Assembly (NCBI GenBank): GCA_031181145.1
Contig: JAPSLB010000027.1
Coordinates: forward strand, 1-61,045
Length of the DNA: 61,045 nt
From: Microvirga sp.
GTDB taxonomy: Bacteria; Pseudomonadota; Alphaproteobacteria; Rhizobiales; Beijerinckiaceae
Direction of reading: 5' to 3'
Shown: positions 1 through 9,327 of the stretch, in pieces
How the letters are laid out: each line of letters starts with the position of its first letter
Position numbering within the stretch: the stretch's first letter is position 1
Notes under the pieces: generated by a model
Seen by the model: the letters and a program-made list of their open reading frames with translations, nothing else
Told to the model about the DNA's origin: nothing
Databases searched by the model: none
Translations under genes and position numbers: made by a program

Positions 1-2
1 TG

Positions 3-1526
3 TTCTGGGTCGTTGGGCTGTTTCTCCTGGCGGAGCTCGTCAGCAACAACGTCATCGAGCCCTGGCTCTACGGCTCCAGCACTGGCCTGTCGTCGCTCGC
101 CATCATCATGGCGGCGATCTTCTGGACCAGCCTGTGGGGTCCGGTCGGGCTATTCCTTGCAACCCCCCTGACGGTCTGCCTCGTGGTGATCGGCCGCTAC
201 GTGCCGCAGCTCGAATTTCTAGGCGTCCTCCTCGGCAGCGATCCGGTGCTCGCGCCGGAGGAGCGCCTTTATCAGCGCCTGTTGGCCGGCAATCTGGAGG
301 AGGCTGTGGAGATGGCTGAGGACTATGTCGACGAGCACTCCTCGCGTGAGTTCTACGACAACGTGGCCATTCCGGCTCTCCGCCTGGCGGAGAACGACCG
401 CCAGCGCAGCACCACTGATATCAACTATCGGCGGCTCGTCGCCGACACAGCGATCTGCGTCGTTCAGGAGGTCGAAGACCACATCCGGGAAAAGGCTGCT
501 GCCAGCGCCGATGCAGATGAAAACGCAGGCGAAGATCGGGTACCTTCCCCGGGAGGGGTGCGGCCGTCGCCCGTCCTCTGTCTGGCAGGACGCACGGAAC
601 TCGACCGCGCGGCGGCCGAGATGGTGGCGCAGGTGCTCGAGGAGCGGGGCGTCGGCGCCCGGGTCCTGCCGCCGATCGCTGTCAGCCAGGGTGCCCTGGG
701 GCAGCTCGACCTCCAGGGCGTGGACGTGGTTTGCTTGTCCTATCTTCACTCCCAGCCGCAGGTATACGCTCGCTACATCTGCCGCCGCCTCCGCCGCCGT
801 GCGCCTCATATGAAGCTCGTCGTTTGCTGCTGGAACTTGTTGCCCGGGACGGGGCAGGCAGAGGACCTCAAGAAGCAGATGGCGGCCGATGCGGTGTTCG
901 CCTCGCTCGAAGCCTGTGTCGACCAGGTGGATGCATGGGCCCGCCGCCCGGAATCGCCTGGCGAAACGGCCTCGGTCCTTCCAGATGCCGAGCAGACGCA
1001 GCTCGCGGCGCTGCACGACCTTGGTCTGGCCTCCGCGAAAAGCCGTCAGTTCGACGAGGTTTCCAGGAAAGTCGCGCAAGCGCTCAACGCTCCGATTGCC
1101 CTGGTTTCCTTCGTGGATGAGGCACACCGGCCCCCGCCCGATGCGGCGGGCGTGCCCCACGAAGTTCAGGTCACTCAGCAGATCCCTCATGAAGACCCGC
1201 TCGATGCCCACGTGATCGCGGCGAACGAGGTGCTCGTATCCGAAGACGTTACCAAGGATCCGCGCTTTGCCGACGATCCGCGCGTGCTGGAGAAGGGCAT
1301 CCGATTCTACGCGGGGGCGCCGCTGCGGACTTCCTCTGGCCTGGTCATCGGCACCCTGTCGGTCATCGACACTCAGCCACGCGAGTTCGCGGAGCCGGAT
1401 CGCAGACGCCTCCAGGACATGGCCGACGAGCTGATGAGCCAGATCGAGCGTCGTTCTGCGGTAGTATCTGGCAAGGTCGAGACGACCTTGTCTCAATCAG
1501 GGATAGGACGTGAGACAGCCCTCTGA
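3..1526 (+). CDS. AI-2E family permease, C-terminal part, fused to Rossmann-like and GAF domains (5' truncated)
   Basis: The frame is open from the first bases, so the gene starts upstream of the window; 507 residues are visible. The first ~60 residues carry the end of an AI-2E/PerM-type permease, with hydrophobic stretches and the family-like run NNVIEPWLYG followed by a GLFLATPLTVCLVV helix. After an acidic linker comes a Rossmann-like alpha/beta stretch (about residues 190-290, starting SPVLCLAGRTELD). It is followed by a GAF domain (about residues 335-490, with LNAPIALVSFVDE and FYAGAPLRTSSGLVIGTLSVID). AI-2E permeases normally end soon after the last helix, so the cytosolic extension is a fusion. 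The ligand is unknown. Recognition of the permease and GAF parts is good; the middle domain is tentative. Confidence 0.8.
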   Translation, partial: FWVVGLFLLAELVSNNVIEPWLYGSSTGLSSLAIIMAAIFWTSLWGPVGLFLATPLTVCLVVIGRYVPQLEFLGVLLGSDPVLAPEERLYQRLLAGNLEEAVEMAEDYVDEHSSREFYDNVAIPALRLAENDRQRSTTDINYRRLVADTAICVVQEVEDHIREKAAASADADENAGEDRVPSPGGVRPSPVLCLAGRTELDRAAAEMVAQVLEERGVGARVLPPIAVSQGALGQLDLQGVDVVCLSYLHSQPQVYARYICRRLRRRAPHMKLVVCCWNLLPGTGQAEDLKKQMAADAVFASLEACVDQVDAWARRPESPGETASVLPDAEQTQLAALHDLGLASAKSRQFDEVSRKVAQALNAPIALVSFVDEAHRPPPDAAGVPHEVQVTQQIPHEDPLDAHVIAANEVLVSEDVTKDPRFADDPRVLEKGIRFYAGAPLRTSSGLVIGTLSVIDTQPREFAEPDRRRLQDMADELMSQIERRSAVVSGKVETTLSQSGIGRETAL

Positions 1527-2215
1527 TGCGACCCGCATGACGGGTGCATTGCACCACGTCAGGAATCTTCCACGGAGGTCGTGTTCGTCGCCAGTCAATT
1601 GTCTAGCATGATAAATTGAATGCGATTGACCATCACCTCCCAGCCCCGGACTCAGATCGGCACATTCCTCGGGCGAGACCTCGTCCGGCAGCTCGCCGAT
1701 GGCCTGCCGGCGCGCCGTCACCGCGCCGGATCGGGCGCGGCGCACCCGCTGAATGGCAGCTGAGACGCCACCGCCACCGCGGGCGGCCTGCCGCACCAAG
1801 ACGCCGCCTGATGCTGTCCTGATCGCCCGCTCACGCCGGTCCTGACTGGCAGCGCGTGCCATGCCGGGCCTCCATGTCCGGAGACAAGCAGGCCATGTCG
1901 GATCTCAAACCGGCCCCCCTCGGGCTCGGCACAGCCGGAAAAGACTCTAGACTGCTGCACCGTCCAAGAACACGTCCCTCCTCCAAGGATAACGCAGCGG
2001 CTGCCGGGAACGGCAAGGTCCGCGGTAGGAAAGCGGGATACGTCGGTCGGATCAAACCAGGGAGTGGAGCGAACTGAAGGGGGCAACTCATACCGCCCCA
2101 AACGGATATTCGGATGAGGTCCGCCCGTACCAGAACGTGGCACTTGATCAGGGGCTGGGGATCGGAACCGCACCCGCCGAGCGTCGTTTCAATGCTACAG
2201 AGATCCGGGAGAGAA
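1527..2215. other. No recognisable gene
   Basis: Short open frames exist on both strands, but none has a convincing ribosome binding site, familiar motif or natural protein composition. I see no repeat or RNA gene here. Confidence 0.5.
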
Positions 2216-2356
2216 ATGATGGGCAAAGGAAGCGAGAAGCACCGCAGCAGCGCGAAGAGGAGCAAGCTGCGCCAGAAGGCTAAGAGGCTGATCAACGAAG
2301 GGAGAAAGCTCACAGGACGTCTTCTCAGATACGACCATCGTGGTAAGACAGGTTGA
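2216..2356 (+). CDS. Small basic hypothetical protein (46 aa)
   Basis: A short frame opens with ATGATG just after a GGGAGAG purine run that can serve as ribosome binding site. The product is very rich in Lys and Arg (KGSEKHRSSAKRSKLRQKAKR), has no membrane segment, and would be a nucleic-acid- or ribosome-binding type of small protein if expressed. I do not recognise a family. A longer upstream start in the same frame exists but lacks a good binding site. Confidence 0.35.
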   Translation: MMGKGSEKHRSSAKRSKLRQKAKRLINEGRKLTGRLLRYDHRGKTG

Positions 2357-2448
2357 CCGGCGACCAGGAACGCTGCCCGAAGGCGGATTTCCGTTGCCAA
2401 GCACGCGTCGGGGCTCAACCCGTTGCCGGACTTGTACGTTGATTAGGC

Positions 2449-2868
2449 ATGCAATTCGTCTGCGACGCCCCTGGGCAAACAAGCTGGTTCCGGATCGAGA
2501 CCGAGGGCGAAGCCGCCCTTGAGTCGCAGATCATGGGCCACGCGGTCGAGAAGCATTTTCGCCAGGCCTGGGATGCGGCAACAGCGACCTACCGCTCAAC
2601 CGCCAGCCACTTCATTGAGCAGAACATTGGTCTCAAGGCTTACGTGCAGCGGACTATGCCGGTGTTTCTGACCTTGCGCGATGCAGAGGGCAACGGCCTG
2701 GCAACAGCCATGCTTCCGCCGAGCAGACACCATGACCCATCCTTCAAGATTGTTATCGTTGGACCTGAGAACCGAGATCCCTATCCGGATCATGGGGACG
2801 CTATCCGCAAGCTCGGGGAGCACTTTGGTCTCACCCTTGATCGTAACCGGTGCTATCCCTACCGGTGA
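2449..2868 (+). CDS. Conserved hypothetical protein (139 aa)
   Basis: The product is a soluble protein of ordinary composition with no signal peptide. It starts MQFVCDAPGQTSWFRIETEGEAALES and ends LGEHFGLTLDRNRCYPYR. The resemblance to uncharacterised proteins of Rhizobiales is an impression from composition, not a search. It contains a strand-rich middle (RTMPVFLTLRDAEGNGLATAMLPPS). The ribosome binding site is weak. The gene lies between the small basic frame and decayed IS6 pieces, so context gives no functional hint. Confidence 0.55.
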   Translation: MQFVCDAPGQTSWFRIETEGEAALESQIMGHAVEKHFRQAWDAATATYRSTASHFIEQNIGLKAYVQRTMPVFLTLRDAEGNGLATAMLPPSRHHDPSFKIVIVGPENRDPYPDHGDAIRKLGEHFGLTLDRNRCYPYR

Positions 2869-3069
2869 CCAGACTCTCCTGGACATGAGCTACGTGCCCC
2901 ATCGCGGAAGGTCGCCTGCGGGGGGCAGCCTTCAACGATCCCCTGCCCGTCAGGGTCGCCAGCTGTTCCCTGCCCAAGCAGACATTGGATCGTGCGGAGC
3001 CAGCTCGGCTGCCTGGTCGATGCTCACCGGGGAAGGGGGCTTGCGCTTCGGACGGACCGACGCCAGCCG

Positions 3070-3240
3070 TCTCGAACGGTGCCGGCCGCAGCCTGGAGAC
3101 ATGTGGTTTTTAGATGAGGTGTTTGTCCGCGTCCGGGTTAAACTGCACGGCTTCTGGCGCGCCGTTGACCGGCACGGCAACGCGCTCGATGCTCTTCTTC
3201 AGAGGCGTCGTCGCAAGAAGGTGGCCAAGCGTTTCCTCGT
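3070..3240 (+). pseudogene. IS6-family transposase fragment (central DDE part)
   Basis: One frame encodes PGDMWFLDEVFVRVRVKLHGFWRAVDRHGNALDALLQRRRRKKVAKRF. This matches the first catalytic Asp region of IS6/IS26-type transposases (usually DTWHLDEVF...LWRAVDQDGNVLDILVQ). The N-terminal HTH part and the second Asp and Glu regions are missing. It is therefore a remnant with no activity, oriented opposite to the next fragment. Confidence 0.75.
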
Positions 3241-3404
3241 CACCCGCGCTCCTATCCACAGCCCCTTCCGGCTCTGCCGCCAACTCCTCTCCGCCAATGA
3301 GGATCGCGCCTCCGCTCTGTCGTATGAGGTTGCAGGGCCGTCCTCGCAGGCGAACCTTGCCTGACCTGATGGTTGCGCCCGCGACAGCGTTATGTGCTCA
3401 GGCG

Positions 3405-3670
3405 CAAGTTGACAGTGCCCCCGCCGACCCGCACATAGGTCTCGTCTACTCGACATGAGCCGGATCGATATCCGTGGTACGGGGCCCCCTCTTCTCGATC
3501 TCGAGCGCACAGCGCTGCGCCCAGCGAAAGATGGCGCTGGGGCCGCTGGTGGCGTCACGCCTCTGCATCATCTCGGCGAGGGCGCGGTCACTGATCCCGT
3601 CCTTGCGGTACCAGCGCATGCACGGCAGGATGATCGCGACCGGAAAACGGCGGCCCTTGAAGATCGACAT
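3405..3670 (-). pseudogene. IS6-family transposase fragment (N-terminal part, frameshifted)
   Basis: The minus strand encodes MSIFKGRRFPVAIILPCMRW and then an HTH-like LAEMMQRR...GPSAIFRWAQRCALEIEKR, the typical start of one IS6 subgroup. The frame stops after HVE, but the adjacent frame continues with RVDETYVRVGGGTVN, the first DDE Asp region. This shows a frameshift near position 3445. Nothing recognisable follows, so the element is decayed. Confidence 0.75.
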
Positions 3671-3818
3671 TGGGGCGGCTCCTTGACGAACCGCTCCTCG
3701 TTATACGCCCGGGTTGAAGCAACAGCGCCCGATGGAGCATATTATCGAGAAGATGACGGGATCGGATGCATCTTTCTTACCCCGGCATCCCGTCACCTTC
3801 TCGTGCACTAAAAGACAC

Positions 3819-5366
3819 TTAATGTTGCGCGGCAGCGTTTCCGTCGATATGGGCGCTCACATAGATCTTGCGGGCGAGGACCGCCAGAAGTAGCAGCGTG
3901 ACTGAGGCGAGAGCGCAACAAGTCGCAAAGCCAAGCGAGAATCCGGATCGGGCCAATTCCAGCCATGCAGGTGCGGTTTCACCCATAGCCTTTGCGGTCT
4001 CAACCGCTCCGGCGAGTGTAGTCGAGACCGCCAACTGCTGAGCGGAACTCAATCCGCTTAGGTCTGCTCCGTCCATTGTCATGCGGTAGACAAACGTTCC
4101 AAGGCTTCCGAGAAGTGCGACGCCAAGTGCCCCGCCGAATTCTGCGCTTGTTTCAGAGATCGCAGAGGCAGATCCCGCGTGCTCCGGTGGCGCAGTCCCT
4201 ACAATAAGACCTGTGGTGGTGAGGATGACCGGTACGAAGCCAAGCCCAATCAGCATACTTGCGCCGAGGACACCGATAAGGCTTTCGAAGTAAGCGGCGA
4301 TCGCCATCACGGTTGCGCCAGCGGCATTGACGAGCAGTCCGAGGAGGACAGTCCTGACTGGCCCAAGGCGGTTAGTGAATCGGTATGCCTGGAACGACAT
4401 GACAGTGAACACGAGAGCGGACGGCACAGACCACAAGGCAGCCTCAAGCGGTGACAGGCCAAGAACCAGCTGCAGAAACAGGTTCTGGAACAGGAAAACA
4501 CCGAACACGAAAAAGACGCCGGCCAGATTGACCAGCAGCGAGGCGGTAAAGGCAGGGATGCGAAACAGAGCGAGATCTATTAGCGGGTAGGTGAGGCTTT
4601 TTTGGCGGCGCACGAACAGCACGCCGACCAACATACCGCCTGCGATGGCAAGGAGCTGACGTGGCGCGAAACCATCCGCCGCCATGTGTTTGAAGCCGTA
4701 GATGACCGGCAATACGGTCGCAAGGGACAAGACCACACTTGGCAGATCAAGCCGGCCACCGCCTTCGTTCTTATATTCCGGCAACAGGATGGGCGCTGTG
4801 ATCAGCAGCGCGAGCATGATGGGTATGTTGATCAGAAAGACCGAACCCCAATGGAAATATTGCAGCAACACCCCGCCGAGGAGGGGTCCCACCAGCCCCC
4901 CTAGGGCGAAGGCGGTGCCCCAAACGCTGATCGCCCGGTTACGCTCGGCTTCGTTCTGAAAGAGGTTGACAACCAGCGACAGGGTCGAGGGAGCAATCGT
5001 CGCGCCGGCGATACCGAGCAGTGCACGAGCAATGATGAGCTGCTGAGCCGTGCTTGAAAAAGCTGCAAGTGCGGATGCCAAGCCAAAAGCAGCAGCGCCG
5101 ATGAGCAGCACGCGCCTGCGGCCGATCCTATCGCCGAGCGTGCCCATGGTTACGAGGAAGCCCGCGACCATGAAACCGTAGATGTCGTTGATCCAGAGAA
5201 GTTCGGAGGCTGATGGATCGAGATCTGCGACGATTGCAGGCATCGCGAGAAATAAAACTGACAGATCCATTGAGTAGATAAGGCAGGCGGTCGACAGGAC
5301 GCAGAGCCCGATCCACTCACGACGCCCGGCGAGCGGCTGGAATTTATCTGTTGTCTCTTCTTGCAT
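3819..5366 (-). CDS. DHA2-family MFS drug transporter (QacA/SmvA type)
   Basis: This 515-residue protein has about 14 hydrophobic segments, the size and layout of DHA2 drug:H+ antiporters. It begins ...REWIGLCVLSTACLIYSMDLSVLFLAMPAI, with the Asp in TM1 typical of QacA/SmvA. It has MFS motif A (GTLGDRIGRRRVLL) after TM2 and the GIAGATIAPSTLSL region of TM5. It would export cationic or amphipathic toxic compounds across the inner membrane using the proton gradient. No adjacent membrane-fusion protein or regulator gene is present, so it probably acts alone. The substrate cannot be read from the sequence. Confidence 0.88.
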   Translation of the reverse strand: MQEETTDKFQPLAGRREWIGLCVLSTACLIYSMDLSVLFLAMPAIVADLDPSASELLWINDIYGFMVAGFLVTMGTLGDRIGRRRVLLIGAAAFGLASALAAFSSTAQQLIIARALLGIAGATIAPSTLSLVVNLFQNEAERNRAISVWGTAFALGGLVGPLLGGVLLQYFHWGSVFLINIPIMLALLITAPILLPEYKNEGGGRLDLPSVVLSLATVLPVIYGFKHMAADGFAPRQLLAIAGGMLVGVLFVRRQKSLTYPLIDLALFRIPAFTASLLVNLAGVFFVFGVFLFQNLFLQLVLGLSPLEAALWSVPSALVFTVMSFQAYRFTNRLGPVRTVLLGLLVNAAGATVMAIAAYFESLIGVLGASMLIGLGFVPVILTTTGLIVGTAPPEHAGSASAISETSAEFGGALGVALLGSLGTFVYRMTMDGADLSGLSSAQQLAVSTTLAGAVETAKAMGETAPAWLELARSGFSLGFATCCALASVTLLLLAVLARKIYVSAHIDGNAAAQH

Positions 5367-5559
5367 GAACCGGCTTCCATCTTTGCAAGGTGCGCAAGTT
5401 CGCTTCCTCGCGATAATTTTGCAACCCTAAGGATCGAGAGCAAGTCAGATGCTGAATTCCACTCGACGATATGAATTCGGGCTCACTATGACGGACCGGG
5501 AAGGCATGGTCAGCTTGACAAGTTGACCTGAGCTGTGCGGGGGCTCGGCCCGAGCCGGG

Positions 5560-6107
5560 CCACGTCCTTTCAATGATCTCGACCCAGGCGTAATGCGATC
5601 AAGCAGCTTCGACTTTCTCAGTTTGCCGATCAGGGCAAGCGACCGGAGATAGACCGTCCGGTCACTTACACCAAGTCCGGCAGCGACCCACTCGCCGTCC
5701 TTGAGATAGATGGTGTCGCCGGTGAAGAGATAACGATGTTGTCCCTCATTCCATCGGAAACAGGTCGAGCCCTCGGTATGGCCCGGTGTGGAGATCGTCT
5801 CGAAATCCGGGAAATGGAATTCCCGCTACTCGAAAGTGCCTTCCACCCGGCAAATCACGGCAATATCAGTCTCTTCCAGCTTTGGACCCAGGCGCGGAGA
5901 TCATCGCCTGGTGCCGATGAGTGAGATATCGGCGCGAGATTCCTTCCTGAGCGAGAAGCGCGTTGGCTTCCCCCTTCATCCGTCCCGAGCTGTAGATCAG
6001 GAGGTTACCGCCCCTGCGACGCAGCAGAAAGGCCTGGCCCTGGAAGGTCGGGGCAAAGCTCAATATCTCTGCCCGGCTCCATAGAGATGATCGAACAGAC
6101 GCTCCAT
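5560..6107 (-). pseudogene. MBL-fold metallo-hydrolase, frameshifted remnant
   Basis: An ATG with an AAGGAG site starts MERLFDHLYGAG and stops at once. The next frame continues AEILSFAPTFQGQAFLLRRRGGNLLIYSS...GISRRYLTHRHQAM. A third frame, after another break and an in-frame stop, gives REFHFPDFETISTPGHTEGS, then YLFTGDTIYLKDGEWVAAGL. The last part is clearly metallo-beta-lactamase fold (TPGHT, FTGD). The central metal-binding region is lost. It follows the MFS gene on the same strand with a 20-base gap, so it was the third gene of the wrbA operon. Confidence 0.75.
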
Positions 6108-6127
6108 CGATTGGCTCCTTACGAATC

Positions 6128-7327
6128 TCACCGATTCGGGCCGCCATAGAAGCTGATGACGATGGCCACTACGGCGGCAATCATCGCCGCAATGACGACG
6201 ATCGCTGCTGCGGCTGTCCACCCGTAGGTCCCAATCACACCGCCGAACGCCACAGGACCGATCACCTGACCAAGATTGCTGCCCTGCATGACCAACCCGA
6301 TGACCACAGGGGCGAGCGCAGCGGACGGCGCCAGGAGTGGGGCCGACGAGATCAGGGTGGCTGGGATCAGCCCGCCCACCCCGGAGAACAGAAGGCAGAA
6401 CAGGAACGTCGGGGTATTGCCGGCGATCGGCAGGAAGATGCCGATCCCTGCAAGGCCCATGATCAGGTAGGCCCCAGCAAGGAGCACAGAACGCCTGGCG
6501 CTGCGCCCCAGGACATAGCCCGCTCCGACGTTGCCGATGATGTTGGCGCCGGTGGCCAGGGCACTGAGCAGCCCAGCGGCATCATGCGGGATCTCCATCC
6601 GCTCCATCAGCAGCACCGGAAGGAAGCTGAAGAGCGCAAAGAACATCAGGCTGTAGAGGGCAAAACACACAGCCAGGAGAACTGGCTCCCTGCTTGTCAG
6701 CACACGCGCCGCATCGGAGATCGTGCGCCTCCACGAGGCTGAAGTCCGTGCCGGGTCAGCCGGGATCACCGCCCATCCCGTGACAATAGCAGCCGCCACA
6801 AGAACTGCATTGCTCCCCCAGAGAGTGCGCCAGTCGCTGAACAGCGGCCCAAAGAGCATGACAAGAGCCATGCCGGCCGGCATGAAACAGCTCCACAGGG
6901 CAATCGCGATGTCCCGCTGCCCCACCTTGACCAACCGGTTCAGGATGGCAGGACCAGCGACCGTGACCAGAAGAAAACCAAAGCCTTCCAGGACCCGTGA
7001 TGCAAGGAGCACGGAGTACCCCGGTGCGGTCGCGCCAATGCTGGTTCCCAGGACGATCGATCCGAGGCCGAGGATCAGTATCCGGCGATCCCCGGCGCGG
7101 GCGACGAGCGTGCCAGCGGGAATACCGCCGACAAGCCCAAGAACAGCACAGATCCCCGTCAGCCAGCCTGCAGCCGTGAGATCAAGCCCCAAATCCGTTT
7201 GCAGCATGGGTGTGGCGATGGCTGTCTTGCCGATCTGGATCGCGGTGACGATGCCAGAGCCCACCACAACACTGACGGCCCCCCAGTGGGTGTCGCGCGG
7301 GATCGGCGCGAATGCGGCCATCGTCAT
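6128..7327 (-). CDS. MFS transporter (DHA1-like, 12 TM)
   Basis: The product is a 399-residue membrane protein with about 12 hydrophobic segments. It has a motif-A-like loop (AGDRRILILGLGSI) and an internal pseudo-repeat of the two halves, as in the DHA1/CynX-like MFS families. The start ATG overlaps the wrbA stop (TGATG), which implies translational coupling; a GTG one codon upstream is the alternative. Its coupling to a quinone reductase gene suggests export of a redox-active or aromatic compound, but the substrate is not determined. Confidence 0.85.
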   Translation of the reverse strand: MTMAAFAPIPRDTHWGAVSVVVGSGIVTAIQIGKTAIATPMLQTDLGLDLTAAGWLTGICAVLGLVGGIPAGTLVARAGDRRILILGLGSIVLGTSIGATAPGYSVLLASRVLEGFGFLLVTVAGPAILNRLVKVGQRDIAIALWSCFMPAGMALVMLFGPLFSDWRTLWGSNAVLVAAAIVTGWAVIPADPARTSASWRRTISDAARVLTSREPVLLAVCFALYSLMFFALFSFLPVLLMERMEIPHDAAGLLSALATGANIIGNVGAGYVLGRSARRSVLLAGAYLIMGLAGIGIFLPIAGNTPTFLFCLLFSGVGGLIPATLISSAPLLAPSAALAPVVIGLVMQGSNLGQVIGPVAFGGVIGTYGWTAAAAIVVIAAMIAAVVAIVISFYGGPNR

Positions 7328-7950
7328 CACGCCGCCTCCAGCCGCGCAAAGGCCAGAGCCCGAGCGATCTCGGCGACATGGCGGCCCTGGAAGCGCGCTC
7401 CCTCCAATTCGTTGGCGGTGGGCCGGCGATCCCCGCCGCTGCCGTCATCGGCCAACGTTGAGGCGCCGTAGGGCGAGCCGCCGGTGATCTGGTCCATCCG
7501 CATCTGCCCTTTGAAGGTGTACGGCAGCCCCACAACCACCATGCCCAGATGGAACAGAACATTATGGACTGACAGAATCGTGCTTTCCTGACCGCCATGT
7601 TGGCAGCCGGTGGAGGTGAAGACACTGCCGACCTTGCCCACTAGCTTGTCCTCGGACCAGAGGCCGCCGCACTGATCGAGAAAATTCTTCATTTGCGAAG
7701 CCATGTTGCCAAAGCGCGTGGGCGTGCCGAAGACGATCGCATCGTAATCGGTCAGTTCGGCAACGGTCGCGATCTCGGCTGGCTGTTCGCGTTTGTACCC
7801 GGCCTTCTGGGCGATGTGATCGGGAACGAGTTCCGGAACGCGCTTGATCACGACTTCGGCTCCAGCGTCCCGAACACCTCCGGCAACCGCGTGGGCCATA
7901 GTCTCGATGTGGCCGAAGGATGAGTAATACAGCACCAGAACCTTCGTCAT
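7327..7950 (-). CDS. wrbA: NAD(P)H:quinone oxidoreductase, WrbA type
   Basis: A flavodoxin-fold FMN enzyme of 207 residues that reduces quinones by two electrons and limits redox cycling. Visible features are the phosphate-binding loop [12 protein letters not shown] (residues 8-19), the FMN-ring loop [20 protein letters not shown] and [13 protein letters not shown]. The start ATG is chosen because AGAGGAG lies just upstream; a longer frame has no such site. It is the first gene of an operon with the MFS gene and the broken hydrolase, and it is divergent from a LysR gene that probably controls it. Confidence 0.92.
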   Translation of the reverse strand: MTKVLVLYYSSFGHIETMAHAVAGGVRDAGAEVVIKRVPELVPDHIAQKAGYKREQPAEIATVAELTDYDAIVFGTPTRFGNMASQMKNFLDQCGGLWSEDKLVGKVGSVFTSTGCQHGGQESTILSVHNVLFHLGMVVVGLPYTFKGQMRMDQITGGSPYGASTLADDGSGGDRRPTANELEGARFQGRHVAEIARALAFARLEAA

Positions 7951-8056
7951 TGTTTCTCCTCTGCCGGCTCTCAAGGGTGAGTTGCAGGTAGGGTACACGT
8001 GTGCTTGATTTCCGGGAGTGATATAAGATTGATGAGTTTGATCGATTGGATAGATC
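7951..8056. promoter_or_regulatory. Divergent promoter region, wrbA operon / LysR gene
   Basis: This 106-base AT-richer gap lies between two divergent start codons. It contains the imperfect repeat-rich stretch GATTGATGAGTTTGATCGAT, the kind of place where a LysR regulator binds to control both genes. No binding site is proven. Confidence 0.45.
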
Positions 8057-9052
8057 ATGCTGGATGTGCTGACGCTGGATCAATTACGGATCTTCGTGAC
8101 GGTGGCAGAGAGCGGTAGTTTCCGCTCGGGCGCTGCGCGGCTGTCGCGGGTTCAGTCCGCAATCAGCCACTCGATTGCCAACCTGGAGGCTGAACTCGGC
8201 GTGGCCCTGTTCGATCGGGCCGGGCATCGACCGGTACTGACCCCCGAGGGGCAAGCCCTGTTGGCCAACGCTCGGGACATTCTCCTCAGGATCGATGCCA
8301 TGCGCGCCCGAGCCCGTGGACTCAGCGAGGGTGTGGAGCTCGAACTCTCGCTGACCGTCGACACGTTGTTCCCGATAGCCACGGTTGGGGCGGCACTGAC
8401 GGAGGTGCGAGCGGTCTATCCCGCAGTTTCGATCCGGTTGGCCGTAGAGCCGTTGGGCGGACCGGTCACGTCACTGATCGAGAAGCGCAGCACGCTTGCC
8501 ATCCTTGTCGGGGAGGACTTCCGCGATCCTCGGATTGTCCTTGAGGCCATTTCGTCGGTTGAGCAGGTCGCTGTGGTCTCGGTCAAACACCCTTTGGCGA
8601 GGCAGCAAATGAGCCGCACAATCAGTCTTCCCGATCTTGCCGATCACCTGCAGATCATTTTGTCTGACCCGACGCCATTGTCGGGCGGACGCAGCTTCGG
8701 CGTCCTCTCGCCCCAAACGTGCCGCGTCAGCAGCCAGGACACCAAGCATGCCATGATCCTTGCGGGCCTGGGCTGGGGCCGCCTGCCGACCTGGCAGGTG
8801 GAGCGTGATCTAAGCGAAGGGCGTCTCGTGCGCCTCGCCACGAACGCGCTCGGGCGAAACAGTCAGGTGACCTCGGAGGCGTATCTCGCCCATCGGCTGG
8901 ATGAGCCGCTCGGACCCGCGGCCCAAATCTTCCGCACGGCATTGGTGCAGAGAACAGCCATTCAATCCAAAAGCGGTCCTAGTAGGCCGAAGGATCTCAC
9001 TTCGAATATCCGTAAGGGATTATCTGCTCCAGACCAACATAACAATCGATAG
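8057..9052 (+). CDS. LysR-family transcriptional regulator
   Basis: A 331-residue regulator with the N-terminal winged HTH ([48 protein letters not shown]). It is followed by a periplasmic-binding-like effector domain (residues ~90-300). It diverges from the wrbA-MFS operon with a shared promoter, the usual arrangement for an autoregulating LysR activator of the opposite operon. The likely inducer is a quinone or aromatic compound; this comes only from context. The C-terminus is ~30 residues longer than usual. Confidence 0.9.
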   Translation: MLDVLTLDQLRIFVTVAESGSFRSGAARLSRVQSAISHSIANLEAELGVALFDRAGHRPVLTPEGQALLANARDILLRIDAMRARARGLSEGVELELSLTVDTLFPIATVGAALTEVRAVYPAVSIRLAVEPLGGPVTSLIEKRSTLAILVGEDFRDPRIVLEAISSVEQVAVVSVKHPLARQQMSRTISLPDLADHLQIILSDPTPLSGGRSFGVLSPQTCRVSSQDTKHAMILAGLGWGRLPTWQVERDLSEGRLVRLATNALGRNSQVTSEAYLAHRLDEPLGPAAQIFRTALVQRTAIQSKSGPSRPKDLTSNIRKGLSAPDQHNNR

Positions 9053-9099
9053 ATCCGCTTTTTGGCCTCGTATGAACTTTGAACCGTGGCATGGGATCG

Positions 9100-9304
9100 G
9101 CGCCGTCAGCCAACCCGACGCCGTGAGCGCATCAGGAAGCGCTTTAAGCCGCCCAGGCAGGCGCAGCGCTTCCGGTCTGTGCAGATTAGGCTGCACACCT
9201 CTTCCCCCGCCCTGCCGACGCCACCGCCGCTGATCATCGCCGGCACCGCGCACGGGCGCTTTCCGGCCTGGAACGAGGTGACGGGCGTCGCCATGGGCCA
9301 TTGA
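9100..9304 (+). pseudogene. IS6-family transposase, 3' end remnant
   Basis: The frame reads RQPTRRRERIRKRFKPPRQAQRF and, further on, GRFPAWNEVTGVA. This matches the C-terminal end of the IS6 subgroup whose transposases contain NRAENSHQPTRRRER, RQAQRF and AWNEVTGV. Everything upstream, including the catalytic residues, is missing. It lies on the downstream side of the LysR gene and has no start codon of its own. Confidence 0.65.
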
Positions 9305-9327
9305 TCCGCCCCTCCAGAAGGGCGGAA

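Noticed and set aside
219..1496. Long minus-strand open frame (425 codons) opposite the permease-GAF gene
   Set aside because: It is a shadow of a high-GC gene; its translation is Arg/His-rich with no motif, while the plus frame shows clear domains.
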